From positions 124,001 through 188,000 of the forward strand of contig NZ_VCNG01000008.1 of NCBI RefSeq assembly GCF_006227205.1: a stretch of DNA of 64,000 nucleotides. The letters are read 5' to 3'. The stretch comes from Pseudomonas sp. ICMP22404 (GTDB taxonomy: Bacteria > Pseudomonadota > Gammaproteobacteria > Pseudomonadales > Pseudomonadaceae). Shown one piece after another: positions 52,679-60,945 of this stretch. The position numbers and the translations under genes are program-made. A model generated the notes under the pieces. It searched no databases, was not told where the DNA came from, and saw only the letters and a list, made by a program, of their open reading frames with translations. Numbering within the stretch: the stretch's first letter is position 1; every line of letters starts with the position of its first letter.

Positions 52679-52899
52679 CGGGACCTCTTTTGATGCGTGG
52701 CAATTCGGGGCCGGTCCTAAATTGCGCGCGCAATGAATGCGCTGATAGAAGGAAAATGCAAAAACCAAACCAAGGCTCCGAAAAGAAGCGTTTAGAGCCT
52801 GAAAAGAGGTTTTTTCGCCCGATTGCGTGGCGTTCTGCCAGTTTTTCCGGGTACTTTCGAACCAAAATGGGCTGGCAGCTGAGTAGCGGCGCAACGTTA

Positions 52900-52916
52900 T
52901 GCACCAATATAGTGCA
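52900..52916 (-). promoter_or_regulatory. NtrC operator upstream of ntrB
   Basis: Reading on the minus strand, TGCACTATATTGGTGCA matches the enteric NtrC consensus (TGCAC-N7-GTGCA) perfectly in both arms. It suggests autoregulation of ntrBC. Confidence 0.8.
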
Positions 52917-52930
52917 TCGTCATGGCGGCG

Positions 52931-53551
52931 TTAGAAGAATGGCAGGATGCTGCTTTCTTCTTCGGGTTTGTCGGCGAGGGGGCATTCGGGGCGCTGGCCA
53001 TAGTCGGCGGTTGCGCAGGGTTTGATACGGCGCTTCTGCGCCAGCGACGTGCGTTGCATGTGGAAGGGCTGGTTGGCGGTGCGCTCGACGATGCGGTCTT
53101 GCTCATCGAGGATTTCCACCGCCAGGTGATGGGTGCCTCGATCGATGTTGCTCAAGGCAAACACCGGGCTTGGTCCTGGTTCGCCGGTGGGCTGACCGTC
53201 CAGCAGCAGACGGTAGCGATGGCCCTTTTTCAGCCTCGGCTCACTGGTAGCGGTGACGATCAATTCCCCCGCTGTGCTGCGTATCGTGGCATCCGGTTCC
53301 GGGATCAGCAGCCGCAGCATCTCGTAATGAAACAGGGGCGTGGGCTGCTCTGCGGAGGCCGGTGCCGAGGTGGTGGTAGCGGGCGCCGTGGTCATCCGGT
53401 TGCCCGGTGGCAGTTGGACTTTCTTCGCATTGCCGGGGCGCGGTTGATCGGTGAAGACACGATTGCCCTGGGCGTCGACGTAGGTATAGACCTGCGCTAC
53501 CCCCGGCAAGGCGACCAGCGACAGGCACAGCACAAGCACCCAACGGATCAT
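52931..53551 (-). CDS. DUF4124-domain exported protein (copy 2)
   Basis: A 206-residue precursor: signal peptide to about residue 19, an N-terminal DUF4124 domain (QVYTYVDAQGNRVFTDQP), a Thr/Ala-rich linker, and a beta-sandwich-like domain with YRLLLDGQPTG. It is paralogous to the gene directly upstream, overlapping it by 4 nt. Periplasmic; function unknown. Confidence 0.85.
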   Translation of the reverse strand: MIRWVLVLCLSLVALPGVAQVYTYVDAQGNRVFTDQPRPGNAKKVQLPPGNRMTTAPATTTSAPASAEQPTPLFHYEMLRLLIPEPDATIRSTAGELIVTATSEPRLKKGHRYRLLLDGQPTGEPGPSPVFALSNIDRGTHHLAVEILDEQDRIVERTANQPFHMQRTSLAQKRRIKPCATADYGQRPECPLADKPEEESSILPFF

Positions 53552-54063
53552 GGCTGGTGCACCCGCTGCACGGTAAAGGTGACGGTATCGCTCTGTTGCA
53601 CAAGGTGATCCCCATCGATGACCTGGACCGCCAGACGATGCTCGCCCCGGTCGATGTTCACCAGTTGCAGGCGCGGCACGTTGGAGGGCTGGCCGTAGGG
53701 CTGGTCGTCCAGCAGCAGCCGGAACTGATGAGGGCTTTGCAGGCGCGGTTGCGTCCGGACGCCAACGGTGAAAGTGCCGTTGTTGGCGCGCAGGGCTTGC
53801 TCGGTGGGGATGTCCGTCAGTTCGAGCAGGTCGTAGGCCTTGCGCGGCGCTTCACTGTTGGCAGGCGTTGTCGGCATGTCCGGGCTGCTTGAGGATTGAT
53901 GTTCGATGCTGTTGAGCGGCGGCAACTCCACCGTCTGGGCCGGTACGCCTTGGGGCGGCTGGTTGCTGTAGGCGGTGTTGCCATCGGCGTCGGTGTATTT
54001 GTAGATCTGGGCTGCCGCGGGCAATGCCAGTAGCAACAAAACGCCAGGAAAGACACGACCCAT
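53548..54063 (-). CDS. DUF4124-domain exported protein (copy 1)
   Basis: A 171-residue precursor from the ATG at 54063: signal peptide, DUF4124 domain (QIYKYTDADGNTAYSNQPP), linker, and the same RLLLDDQPYGQPSNVPRLQLVNIDRGEHRLAVQV-type C-terminal domain as the next gene (shared NIDRG(E/T)H(R/H)LAV). The two form a tandem duplication with an ATGA overlap. Confidence 0.85.
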   Translation of the reverse strand: MGRVFPGVLLLLALPAAAQIYKYTDADGNTAYSNQPPQGVPAQTVELPPLNSIEHQSSSSPDMPTTPANSEAPRKAYDLLELTDIPTEQALRANNGTFTVGVRTQPRLQSPHQFRLLLDDQPYGQPSNVPRLQLVNIDRGEHRLAVQVIDGDHLVQQSDTVTFTVQRVHQP

Positions 54064-54151
54064 AAAAATCGACCGGAAACTGAAAGTGTTGGATGCAGCA
54101 TAGGACAAGGCGGCGGTTGGCCCAACCCAAAGAGTTCAACCACTGAAGTCC

Positions 54152-54246
54152 CCTTGTGGGAGTGAGCCTGCTCGCGATGGCGATGTGTCAGGCAGCAGCA
54201 ATGTTGCTGATCGATCGCCATCGCGAGCAGGCTCGCTCCCACAGGG
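54152..54246. repeat. REPIN
   Basis: GTGGGAGTGAGCCTGCTCGCGATGG and inverse units enclose a 40-nt spacer containing its own small palindrome. Confidence 0.88.
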
Positions 54247-54260
54247 GAGTGTGTGTTGCC

Positions 54261-54815
54261 TCAGCTTTTGGCCAGGCACAGCTCTGCGGTCGCCCGGATC
54301 AGGGCAAGACGGTGCACTGGGTGCTGTTTGTCGTTGTGGGTGGCCCGGGCCAGCCATTGCGGGCACTGCGGATCGGTACGGTAGGGAGCGAAATCGGCCA
54401 GTTGTTGCAGCAGGCGTTTTTGCAGTCGATCGAGTTGCGGGCGGATTTGCCCCACCAGGTCCGGACGCGGGAGGTCCGGGGCCTTGCCGGCCAGGGCCCA
54501 GTCGGACAGGTCGATGTACTGCACCAGTTTGTTGGCTTCTATCTGGGCGCTGAAAAACGCTTCCACGGTTTCACCGGACAGCTTGTAGACCGGCGCCTGG
54601 GCGACGGCGGCGGCAATGACTTCTCGCTCGCGCTGACGGTCTTCTACCGGTTTATGGCTGTCCCATTTGCTCAGCGCCACTTGATCGGCAAGGGCGATGC
54701 GTTCGCCAATGGCGTTAAGCAATGGAGTAAGGGCGTCCGGAGCAGGTGTGGCTTCGGCGGTGGTCGTCAGTAGCGCGGCAGCGAGGGCAAGGCCAAGTGT
54801 GAGGCGCAAGTTCAT
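54261..54815 (-). CDS. Exported monofunctional chorismate mutase
   Basis: A 184-residue AroQ-gamma-type chorismate mutase: signal peptide to about residue 22, then LLNAIGERIALADQVALSKW with the active-site Arg and Lys and DRQREREVIAAA. The C-terminal half holds two Cys (QCPQWL, ELCLAKS) that may form a disulfide. It turns chorismate into prephenate in the periplasm. It ends near the REPIN. Confidence 0.85.
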   Translation of the reverse strand: MNLRLTLGLALAAALLTTTAEATPAPDALTPLLNAIGERIALADQVALSKWDSHKPVEDRQREREVIAAAVAQAPVYKLSGETVEAFFSAQIEANKLVQYIDLSDWALAGKAPDLPRPDLVGQIRPQLDRLQKRLLQQLADFAPYRTDPQCPQWLARATHNDKQHPVHRLALIRATAELCLAKS

Positions 54816-54871
54816 GGGCAGTCTCTTCTTGTCTGGGAGGCGGCGGTCATCATGCACGTAATCTGCACCCA

Positions 54872-54903
54872 TAAAAAAGGCCTCCCGAAGGAGGCCTCTC
54901 TTG
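54872..54903. terminator. Terminator between glnA and the chorismate mutase gene
   Basis: The stem AGGCCTCC/GGAGGCCT with A and T runs; it lies downstream of glnA on the minus strand. Confidence 0.85.
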
Positions 54904-54933
54904 TTTCACGCCGCGTGTGCGAGCGCTACCGGA

Positions 54934-56340
54934 TCAGCAGCTATAGTACAGCTCGTATTCCAGTGGGTGTACGAAGGTGCGAACCTTGATTTCTTCTTCG
55001 CTTTTCAGTGCGATGTAAGCGTCGACGAAGTCATCGCTGAATACGCCGCCCTTGGTCAGGAACGCACGGCCCTTGTCCAGCTCTTCCAGGGCTTCTTTCA
55101 GGCTGCCGCAAACCTGTGGGATTTCCTTGGCCTCTTCAGGCGGCAGGTCATACAGGTTTTTGTCGGCGGCATCGCCAGGGTGGATCTTGTTCTGGATACC
55201 GTCCAGACCGGCCATCATCAGTGCGGCGAAGGCCAGGTACGGGTTGGCAGCCGGATCCGGGAAGCGGGCTTCGATACGGCGAGCTTTAGGGCTGTTCACG
55301 TAAGGAATACGGATCGAGGCGGAACGGTTGCGAGCCGAGTAGGCCAGCATCACCGGTGCTTCGAAGCCGGGTACCAGACGCTTGTAGGAGTTGGTCGACG
55401 GGTTGGTGAAACCGTTCAGGGCCTTACCGTGCTTGATGATACCGCCGATGAAGTACAGGGCGGTGTCCGACAGACCGGCATAGCCTTCGCCTGCGAAAGT
55501 GTTCTTGCCGTCCTTGGAGATCGACATGTGAACGTGCATGCCCGAACCGTTGTCGCCGTACAGTGGCTTCGGCATGAAGGTCGCGGTGCGGCCATAGGCA
55601 TCGGCAACGTTGTGCACGACATACTTCAGGGTCTGGACTTCGTCAGCCTTGGCGACCAGCGTGTTGAACTTCACGCCGATTTCGTTCTGGCCGGCAGTCG
55701 CCACTTCGTGGTGGTGAACTTCGACGGTCTGGCCCATTTCTTCCAGTGCGTTGCACATGGAGGTACGGATTTCGTGGTCGAAGTCGAACGGTGGTACTGG
55801 GAAGTAGCCGCCTTTCACGCCTGGACGGTGGCCCTTGTTACCGCCTTCGATGTCCTGGTCGGACATCCACGAACCTTGTTCGGAGAAGATCTTGAACATG
55901 GAGCCGGAGATGTCGGACTTGAACTTGACCGAGTCGAAGATGAAGAACTCAGGCTCAGGACCGAAGAAAGCGGTGTCGCCGATACCGGTGGACTTCAGGT
56001 ATTCCTCGGCACGGTGGGCAATGGCGCGTGGATCGCGGTCATAGCCTTGCATGGTCGAAGGTTCGATGATGTCGCAGACCAGGATCAGGGTCGGCTCTTC
56101 GGTGAACGGATCCAGGACAGCCGTTTCGTCGTCTGGCATCAGGATCATGTCGGACGCTTCGATGCCTTTCCAGCCGGAAATGGAGGAGCCGTCGAACATC
56201 TTGCCGATTTCGAAGAAATCGTCATCCAGGGCATCACGGGCCGGCATGGTTACGTGATGTTGAGTGCCTTTGGTGTCAGTGAAGCGCAGATCAATCCACT
56301 TGACGTCATGATCTTTGATGAGTTGAACCGACTTCGACAT
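54934..56340 (-). CDS. glnA: Glutamine synthetase type I
   Basis: A 468-residue GSI-beta: MSKSVQLIKDHDVKWIDLRF start (at 56340), FDGSSISGWKGI, the ATP region KPLYGDNGSGMH and the adenylylation Tyr in KNLYDLPPEE. It makes glutamine from glutamate and ammonia. It is regulated by adenylylation (Tyr) and by NtrC-sigma-54 transcription; a matching promoter is visible upstream. Confidence 0.97.
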   Translation of the reverse strand: MSKSVQLIKDHDVKWIDLRFTDTKGTQHHVTMPARDALDDDFFEIGKMFDGSSISGWKGIEASDMILMPDDETAVLDPFTEEPTLILVCDIIEPSTMQGYDRDPRAIAHRAEEYLKSTGIGDTAFFGPEPEFFIFDSVKFKSDISGSMFKIFSEQGSWMSDQDIEGGNKGHRPGVKGGYFPVPPFDFDHEIRTSMCNALEEMGQTVEVHHHEVATAGQNEIGVKFNTLVAKADEVQTLKYVVHNVADAYGRTATFMPKPLYGDNGSGMHVHMSISKDGKNTFAGEGYAGLSDTALYFIGGIIKHGKALNGFTNPSTNSYKRLVPGFEAPVMLAYSARNRSASIRIPYVNSPKARRIEARFPDPAANPYLAFAALMMAGLDGIQNKIHPGDAADKNLYDLPPEEAKEIPQVCGSLKEALEELDKGRAFLTKGGVFSDDFVDAYIALKSEEEIKVRTFVHPLEYELYYSC

Positions 56341-56437
56341 ATGTCCTCCGGGTGGCTTCGGGCGGGGTAATGGTTTGCCCGTAGATATGAGTGATGCCGG
56401 CGCGAATACTCTGCCAAGGCAACCTGCCTCACAAGGG

Positions 56438-56453
56438 AGCAAATTGCATGCCA
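56438..56453 (-). promoter_or_regulatory. Sigma-54-type promoter of glnA
   Basis: On the minus strand TGGCATGCAATTTGCT has the -24 GG and -12 GC elements exactly 10 nt apart, close to TGGCAC-N5-TTGC. It lies about 100 nt upstream of glnA. Probable NtrC half-sites (TTGGTGCA-type) lie further upstream at about 56474-56482 and 56565-56574. Confidence 0.7.
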
Positions 56454-56670
56454 GTGCCCCAGCTTGGGTTTTTTGCACCAAATCCACGCCTTTAGAGGGC
56501 TTGAACCAGGGATTGTCAGACAATTACGCACTGTAATGTAGCGCAAAGGATAGTCGGCGACCCGTTTTGGTGCGCTCAAAACCATCTACACATTAATTGG
56601 TCAAACCTTGAGCAATTTCCGCTATAATCCGCGCCCCCCTTTTTCGGCTGGCCGTTCGCGCGCTGTTTTC

Positions 56671-58125
56671 ATGAAACTAATCGTAAAAGTCTTCCCCGAA
56701 ATCACCATCAAGAGCCGCCCGGTCCGGACCCGTTTCATCCGGCAGTTGGCCAAGAACATCCGTGCCGTGCTCCGTGATCTGGATCCGGTCGTGGTGGTGA
56801 ATGGCGTGTGGGACAATCTCGAACTGGAAACCCGCGTCAGCGAACCCAGGATCCTGAAGGAAATGACCGAGCGGCTGACCTGCATGCCAGGCATCGCGCA
56901 TTTCCTGCAGGTGGATGAATATCCGCTGGGGGATTTCGACGACATCGTTGCCAAATGCAAGCTGCATTATGGCGATGCGTTGGCGGGCAAGATTTTCTCG
57001 GTACGTTGCAAGCGCGCGGGCAAGCATCCGTTCAGCTCGATGGACGTGGACCGCTACGTCGGCAGCCAACTGCGCCAGCAGTGTGGCGCCGCCGGTATTT
57101 CGTTGAAAAACCCGCAGGTTGAAGTCCGTATCGAAATACGCGACCAACGGTTGTTCGTCATCCACAGCCAGCACAACGGCATCGGCGGGTATCCGCTGGG
57201 TGCCCTGGAGCAGACGCTGGTGCTGATGTCTGGCGGCTTCGACTCCACGGTCGCGGCTTACCAGATCATGCGGCGCGGCCTGATGAGCCATTTCTGCTTC
57301 TTCAACCTCGGCGGGCGTGCCCATGAGCTGGGCGTGATGGAAGTGGCGCACTTCATCTGGAAGAAGTACGGCAGTTCCCAGCGCGTGTTATTTGTGAGTG
57401 TGCCGTTCGAAGAAGTTCTGGGAGAAATCCTCGGCAAAGTCGACGACAGTCATATGGGCGTCATTTTGAAGCGTATGATGTTGCGTGCCGCGTCCAGCAT
57501 CGCTGATCGCCTGCACATCGACGCGCTGGTTACCGGGGAGGCGATATCCCAGGTATCGAGCCAGACGCTGCCGAACCTGTCGGTGATCGACTGCGTCACC
57601 GAAAAGCTCGTGCTGCGCCCGCTGATCGCCAGTCACAAGCAGGACATCATCGACACGGCCAACGCGATTGGCACCGCCGAATTTGCCCGGCACATGCCGG
57701 AGTACTGCGGGGTCATCTCGGTCAACCCGAAGACGGCCGCCAAGCGCGGGCGCGTGGAGCACGAAGAGAAAGAATTCGACATGGCGGTGCTCGAGCGTGC
57801 GCTCGAAAACGCCAGGCTGGTGCCGATCGATCGGGTGATCGACGAATTGGGCCAGGACATCAAGATTGAAGAAGTCGGCGAAGCGCTGGCCGGTCAGATC
57901 ATCATCGACATCCGTCATCCGGACGACGCTGAAGACGACCCGTTGAGCGTCGCCGGTATCGAGGTACAAACGATGCCGTTCTATGCAGTGAACGCGCGTT
58001 TCAAGGAACTGGACCCTACTCGCCAGTACCTGCTGTATTGCGACAAAGGCGTGATGAGTCGCCTGCATGCCCACCATTTGCTCAGTGAGGGGCATGCCAA
58101 TGTGCGCGTTTATCGACCGAGCTAA
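56671..58125 (+). CDS. thiI: tRNA 4-thiouridine synthetase / ThiI
   Basis: A 484-residue enzyme: N-terminal THUMP-type region, PP-loop LMSGGFDSTVAAY, and a C-terminal rhodanese domain with active Cys in LLYCDKGVMSRLH. It forms s4U8 in tRNA and helps sulfur transfer in thiazole synthesis. The ATG at 56671 is chosen. Confidence 0.96.
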   Translation: MKLIVKVFPEITIKSRPVRTRFIRQLAKNIRAVLRDLDPVVVVNGVWDNLELETRVSEPRILKEMTERLTCMPGIAHFLQVDEYPLGDFDDIVAKCKLHYGDALAGKIFSVRCKRAGKHPFSSMDVDRYVGSQLRQQCGAAGISLKNPQVEVRIEIRDQRLFVIHSQHNGIGGYPLGALEQTLVLMSGGFDSTVAAYQIMRRGLMSHFCFFNLGGRAHELGVMEVAHFIWKKYGSSQRVLFVSVPFEEVLGEILGKVDDSHMGVILKRMMLRAASSIADRLHIDALVTGEAISQVSSQTLPNLSVIDCVTEKLVLRPLIASHKQDIIDTANAIGTAEFARHMPEYCGVISVNPKTAAKRGRVEHEEKEFDMAVLERALENARLVPIDRVIDELGQDIKIEEVGEALAGQIIIDIRHPDDAEDDPLSVAGIEVQTMPFYAVNARFKELDPTRQYLLYCDKGVMSRLHAHHLLSEGHANVRVYRPS

Positions 58126-58263
58126 GTGCCCGGGGCTGTTTGCCTGTGGCCTGCGTCACCGGCCCCCCGACGCCGCCGACAAGCTGTAGCGGCTTTGTCG
58201 GACTCAACGTAAATCGCTGCCACGACCTGTCAGCACACCGAATCCTCTGATCGAGATACACAA

Positions 58264-60084
58264 GTGATCGAAAATCTACGCAACATCGCCATCATTGCCC
58301 ACGTTGACCATGGTAAGACCACCCTGGTAGACAAACTCTTGCGTCAATCCGGCACCCTGGAACGCAACGAGCTCAACGACGAGCGCGTGATGGACTCCAA
58401 CGACCAGGAAAAAGAGCGTGGTATTACCATCCTGGCGAAAAACACCGCCATCAACTGGAACGGCTACCACATCAACATCGTGGACACCCCGGGCCACGCC
58501 GACTTCGGTGGTGAAGTAGAGCGCGTGATGTCGATGGTCGACTCCGTGCTGCTGCTGGTCGACGCCCAGGACGGCCCTATGCCGCAAACCCGTTTCGTGA
58601 CCAAGAAAGCGTTCGAAGCCGGCCTCAAGCCGATCGTCGTGATCAACAAGGTCGACCGTCCGGGCGCGCGTCCTGACTGGGTTCTGGACCAGATCTTCGA
58701 CCTGTTCGACAACCTGGGTGCCACCGACGAACAACTGGACTTCCAGGTCGTCTACGCCTCGGCCCTGAACGGCATTGCCGGTCTGGACCACACCGACATG
58801 GCTGAAGACATGACCCCGCTGTACCAGTCGATCGTCGACAACGTACCTGCGCCGGCCGTTGACCGTGATGGTCCGTTCCAGATGCAGATCTCGGCCCTGG
58901 ACTACAACAGCTTCCTGGGTGTGATCGGTGTTGGCCGTATCGCCCGTGGTCGCGTCAAGCCGAACACCCCGGTCGTCGCCATCGACGTCGACGGCAAGAA
59001 GCGCAACGGCCGTATCCTGAAGCTGATGGGTCACCACGGTCTGCACCGTGTGGACGTCGAAGAAGCGGCTGCCGGCGACATCGTCTGCATCAGCGGCTTC
59101 GAAGAGCTGTTCATCTCCGACACCCTGTGCGACCCGACCGTTGTCGAGGCGATGAAGCCGCTGACCGTCGACGAGCCGACCGTTTCCATGACCTTCCAGG
59201 TCAACGACTCGCCATTCTGCGGTAAGGAAGGCAAGTTCGTGACGTCCCGTAACATCAAGGAGCGTTTGGACAAAGAGCTGCTGTACAACGTTGCACTGCG
59301 CGTTGAAGAAGGCGACTCTGCCGACAAGTTCAAGGTTTCCGGCCGTGGTGAGCTGCACCTCTCGGTACTGATCGAAACCATGCGTCGCGAAGGCTTCGAA
59401 ATGGCCGTAGGCCGTCCTGAAGTGATCATCCGCGTCGTCGACGGCAACAAGCAGGAACCGTTCGAGAACGTCACCATCGACATCCCTGAGGAATCCCAGG
59501 GCAAGGTCATGGAAGAAATGGGCCTGCGTAAAGGCGACCTGACCAACATGTCCCCGGATGGCAAAGGGCGTGTACGCCTGGAGTACAACATTCCGGCTCG
59601 TGGCCTGATCGGTTTCCGTAACCAGTTCCTGACCCTGACCAACGGTGCTGGCATCCTGACCTCGATCTTCGATCGCTACGACACCATGAAGTCCGGCCAC
59701 ATGTCCGGCCGTCAGAACGGCGTCCTGGTATCGGTAGAAACCGGCAAGGCGCTGACCTACTCCCTGGAAACCCTCCAGGCGCGTGGCAAGCTGTTCGTCG
59801 AGCACGGCCAGGAAATCTACAACGGCCAGATCGTAGGTCTGAACAGCCGTGACAACGACCTGGGCGTCAACCCTACCAAGGGCAAGAAGCTCGACAACAT
59901 GCGTGCTTCGGGTAAAGACGAAACCATCGCCCTGGTTCCACCTGTTCGCTTCACCCTGGAACAGGCACTGGAATTCATCCAGGATGACGAGCTGTGTGAA
60001 GTGACGCCTAAGTCGATTCGCCTGCGCAAGAAGATCCTGGACGAAGGCGAGCGTACCCGCGCTGCCAAGAAAGCCAAGGCTTGA
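58264..60084 (+). CDS. typA: Translational GTPase TypA/BipA
   Basis: A 606-residue GTPase beginning at a GTG codon. G-domain motifs AHVDHGKTTLVD, the RGITI switch, DTPGHADFGGE and NKVDRP are visible, then the elongation-factor-like domains and BipA C-terminal domain. It acts in ribosome assembly at low temperature and stress responses. Confidence 0.97.
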   Translation: MIENLRNIAIIAHVDHGKTTLVDKLLRQSGTLERNELNDERVMDSNDQEKERGITILAKNTAINWNGYHINIVDTPGHADFGGEVERVMSMVDSVLLLVDAQDGPMPQTRFVTKKAFEAGLKPIVVINKVDRPGARPDWVLDQIFDLFDNLGATDEQLDFQVVYASALNGIAGLDHTDMAEDMTPLYQSIVDNVPAPAVDRDGPFQMQISALDYNSFLGVIGVGRIARGRVKPNTPVVAIDVDGKKRNGRILKLMGHHGLHRVDVEEAAAGDIVCISGFEELFISDTLCDPTVVEAMKPLTVDEPTVSMTFQVNDSPFCGKEGKFVTSRNIKERLDKELLYNVALRVEEGDSADKFKVSGRGELHLSVLIETMRREGFEMAVGRPEVIIRVVDGNKQEPFENVTIDIPEESQGKVMEEMGLRKGDLTNMSPDGKGRVRLEYNIPARGLIGFRNQFLTLTNGAGILTSIFDRYDTMKSGHMSGRQNGVLVSVETGKALTYSLETLQARGKLFVEHGQEIYNGQIVGLNSRDNDLGVNPTKGKKLDNMRASGKDETIALVPPVRFTLEQALEFIQDDELCEVTPKSIRLRKKILDEGERTRAAKKAKA

Positions 60085-60105
60085 TCGTTTAGCTTCGGCT
60101 GAATG

Positions 60106-60143
60106 AAAAACGCCCCCGGTCGTGAGACCGGGGGCGTTTTTTT
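60106..60143 (+). terminator. Rho-independent terminator after typA
   Basis: The stem AACGCCCCCGGT/ACCGGGGGCGTT with a long T run about 25 nt past the typA stop. Confidence 0.95.
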
Positions 60144-60177
60144 ATGCCTGGAGTTTTATGCTGGCTATTTGGGCCTC

Positions 60178-60242
60178 ATCGCGAGCAGGCTCGCTCCCAC
60201 AGGTTCAGCGCCGTCCATGTGGGAGCGAACCTGCTCGCGATA
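60178..60242. repeat. REP pair in reversed order
   Basis: ATCGCGAGCAGGCTCGCTCCCAC, then GTGGGAGCGAACCTGCTCGCGAT after a 20-nt spacer. Confidence 0.88.
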
Positions 60243-60253
60243 GCGTCAGCCGA

Positions 60254-60691
60254 TCAAAACCGATCCAGCGTCCGCGGATTGCGCTCGCGCTCCACTTCCT
60301 TGGGCTTGTACGCACAATACCCCGGCCGTGGGCCGACCCGCGGATGATTGCGGCAGGTGTCCGGGCGTTTCTCGTAAATGGTGCACAGGCGGCTCTTGCG
60401 GTCCAGATAAAGGCAATCGTTGTTGCTCATGCGCTGGAGCGTGAAGATCTCCGACTTCTGGTTGTAACGCTCGACGATCCCTTCCTTTTGCAGGCGCTTG
60501 GCAATGTTTTTCGGTGGGTCGCCCAGTTCGAATTCGTCGACGATGCCGATCCGGATCAGGTCCTTGATCTTGACCTCGACCGGCAGCGTGCAGCAGCTCG
60601 ACACGCAGGAACCGCACATCGGGGCGGAATACTTGGCCCAGGTATCGAGTCGGTCGATCTCCGCGGCGGCGATCAGGTTGGGCTTCATCAT
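60254..60691 (-). CDS. YkgJ-family cysteine-cluster protein
   Basis: A 145-residue protein with CGSCVSSCC near residue 26, a CLYL-type Cys, CTIYEKRPDTC and YCAYKP, the Fe/Zn-binding Cys set of the YkgJ/UPF0153 family. A second Met lies one codon later. Function unknown. Confidence 0.85.
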   Translation of the reverse strand: MMKPNLIAAAEIDRLDTWAKYSAPMCGSCVSSCCTLPVEVKIKDLIRIGIVDEFELGDPPKNIAKRLQKEGIVERYNQKSEIFTLQRMSNNDCLYLDRKSRLCTIYEKRPDTCRNHPRVGPRPGYCAYKPKEVERERNPRTLDRF

Positions 60692-60945
60692 CTAGGTGTA
60701 CCAGCATGCATCAGGGCGCGCGATCATACCGGTACTGGTGAAATTTTGAACGACCATCCGCCGGTTTTTTTTCGTTCTGGCAAAACCCCGCGTTCGGCGG
60801 CACGGCCCCTGCATTCATTCGTCCATCGGCAATTCCCTGGCGGCAATTCTCCGGCACTTGGAGAAAAACCACCGAACCAAGAGCCTTTGCCGTCTGTCAG
60901 ACCGTCTAGGCTCAGACAATTCCATGCTCGTTCGAGGTCTTATTC

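Noticed and set aside
58276..59805. 509-residue minus-strand frame
   Set aside because: Antisense to typA; no family motifs.
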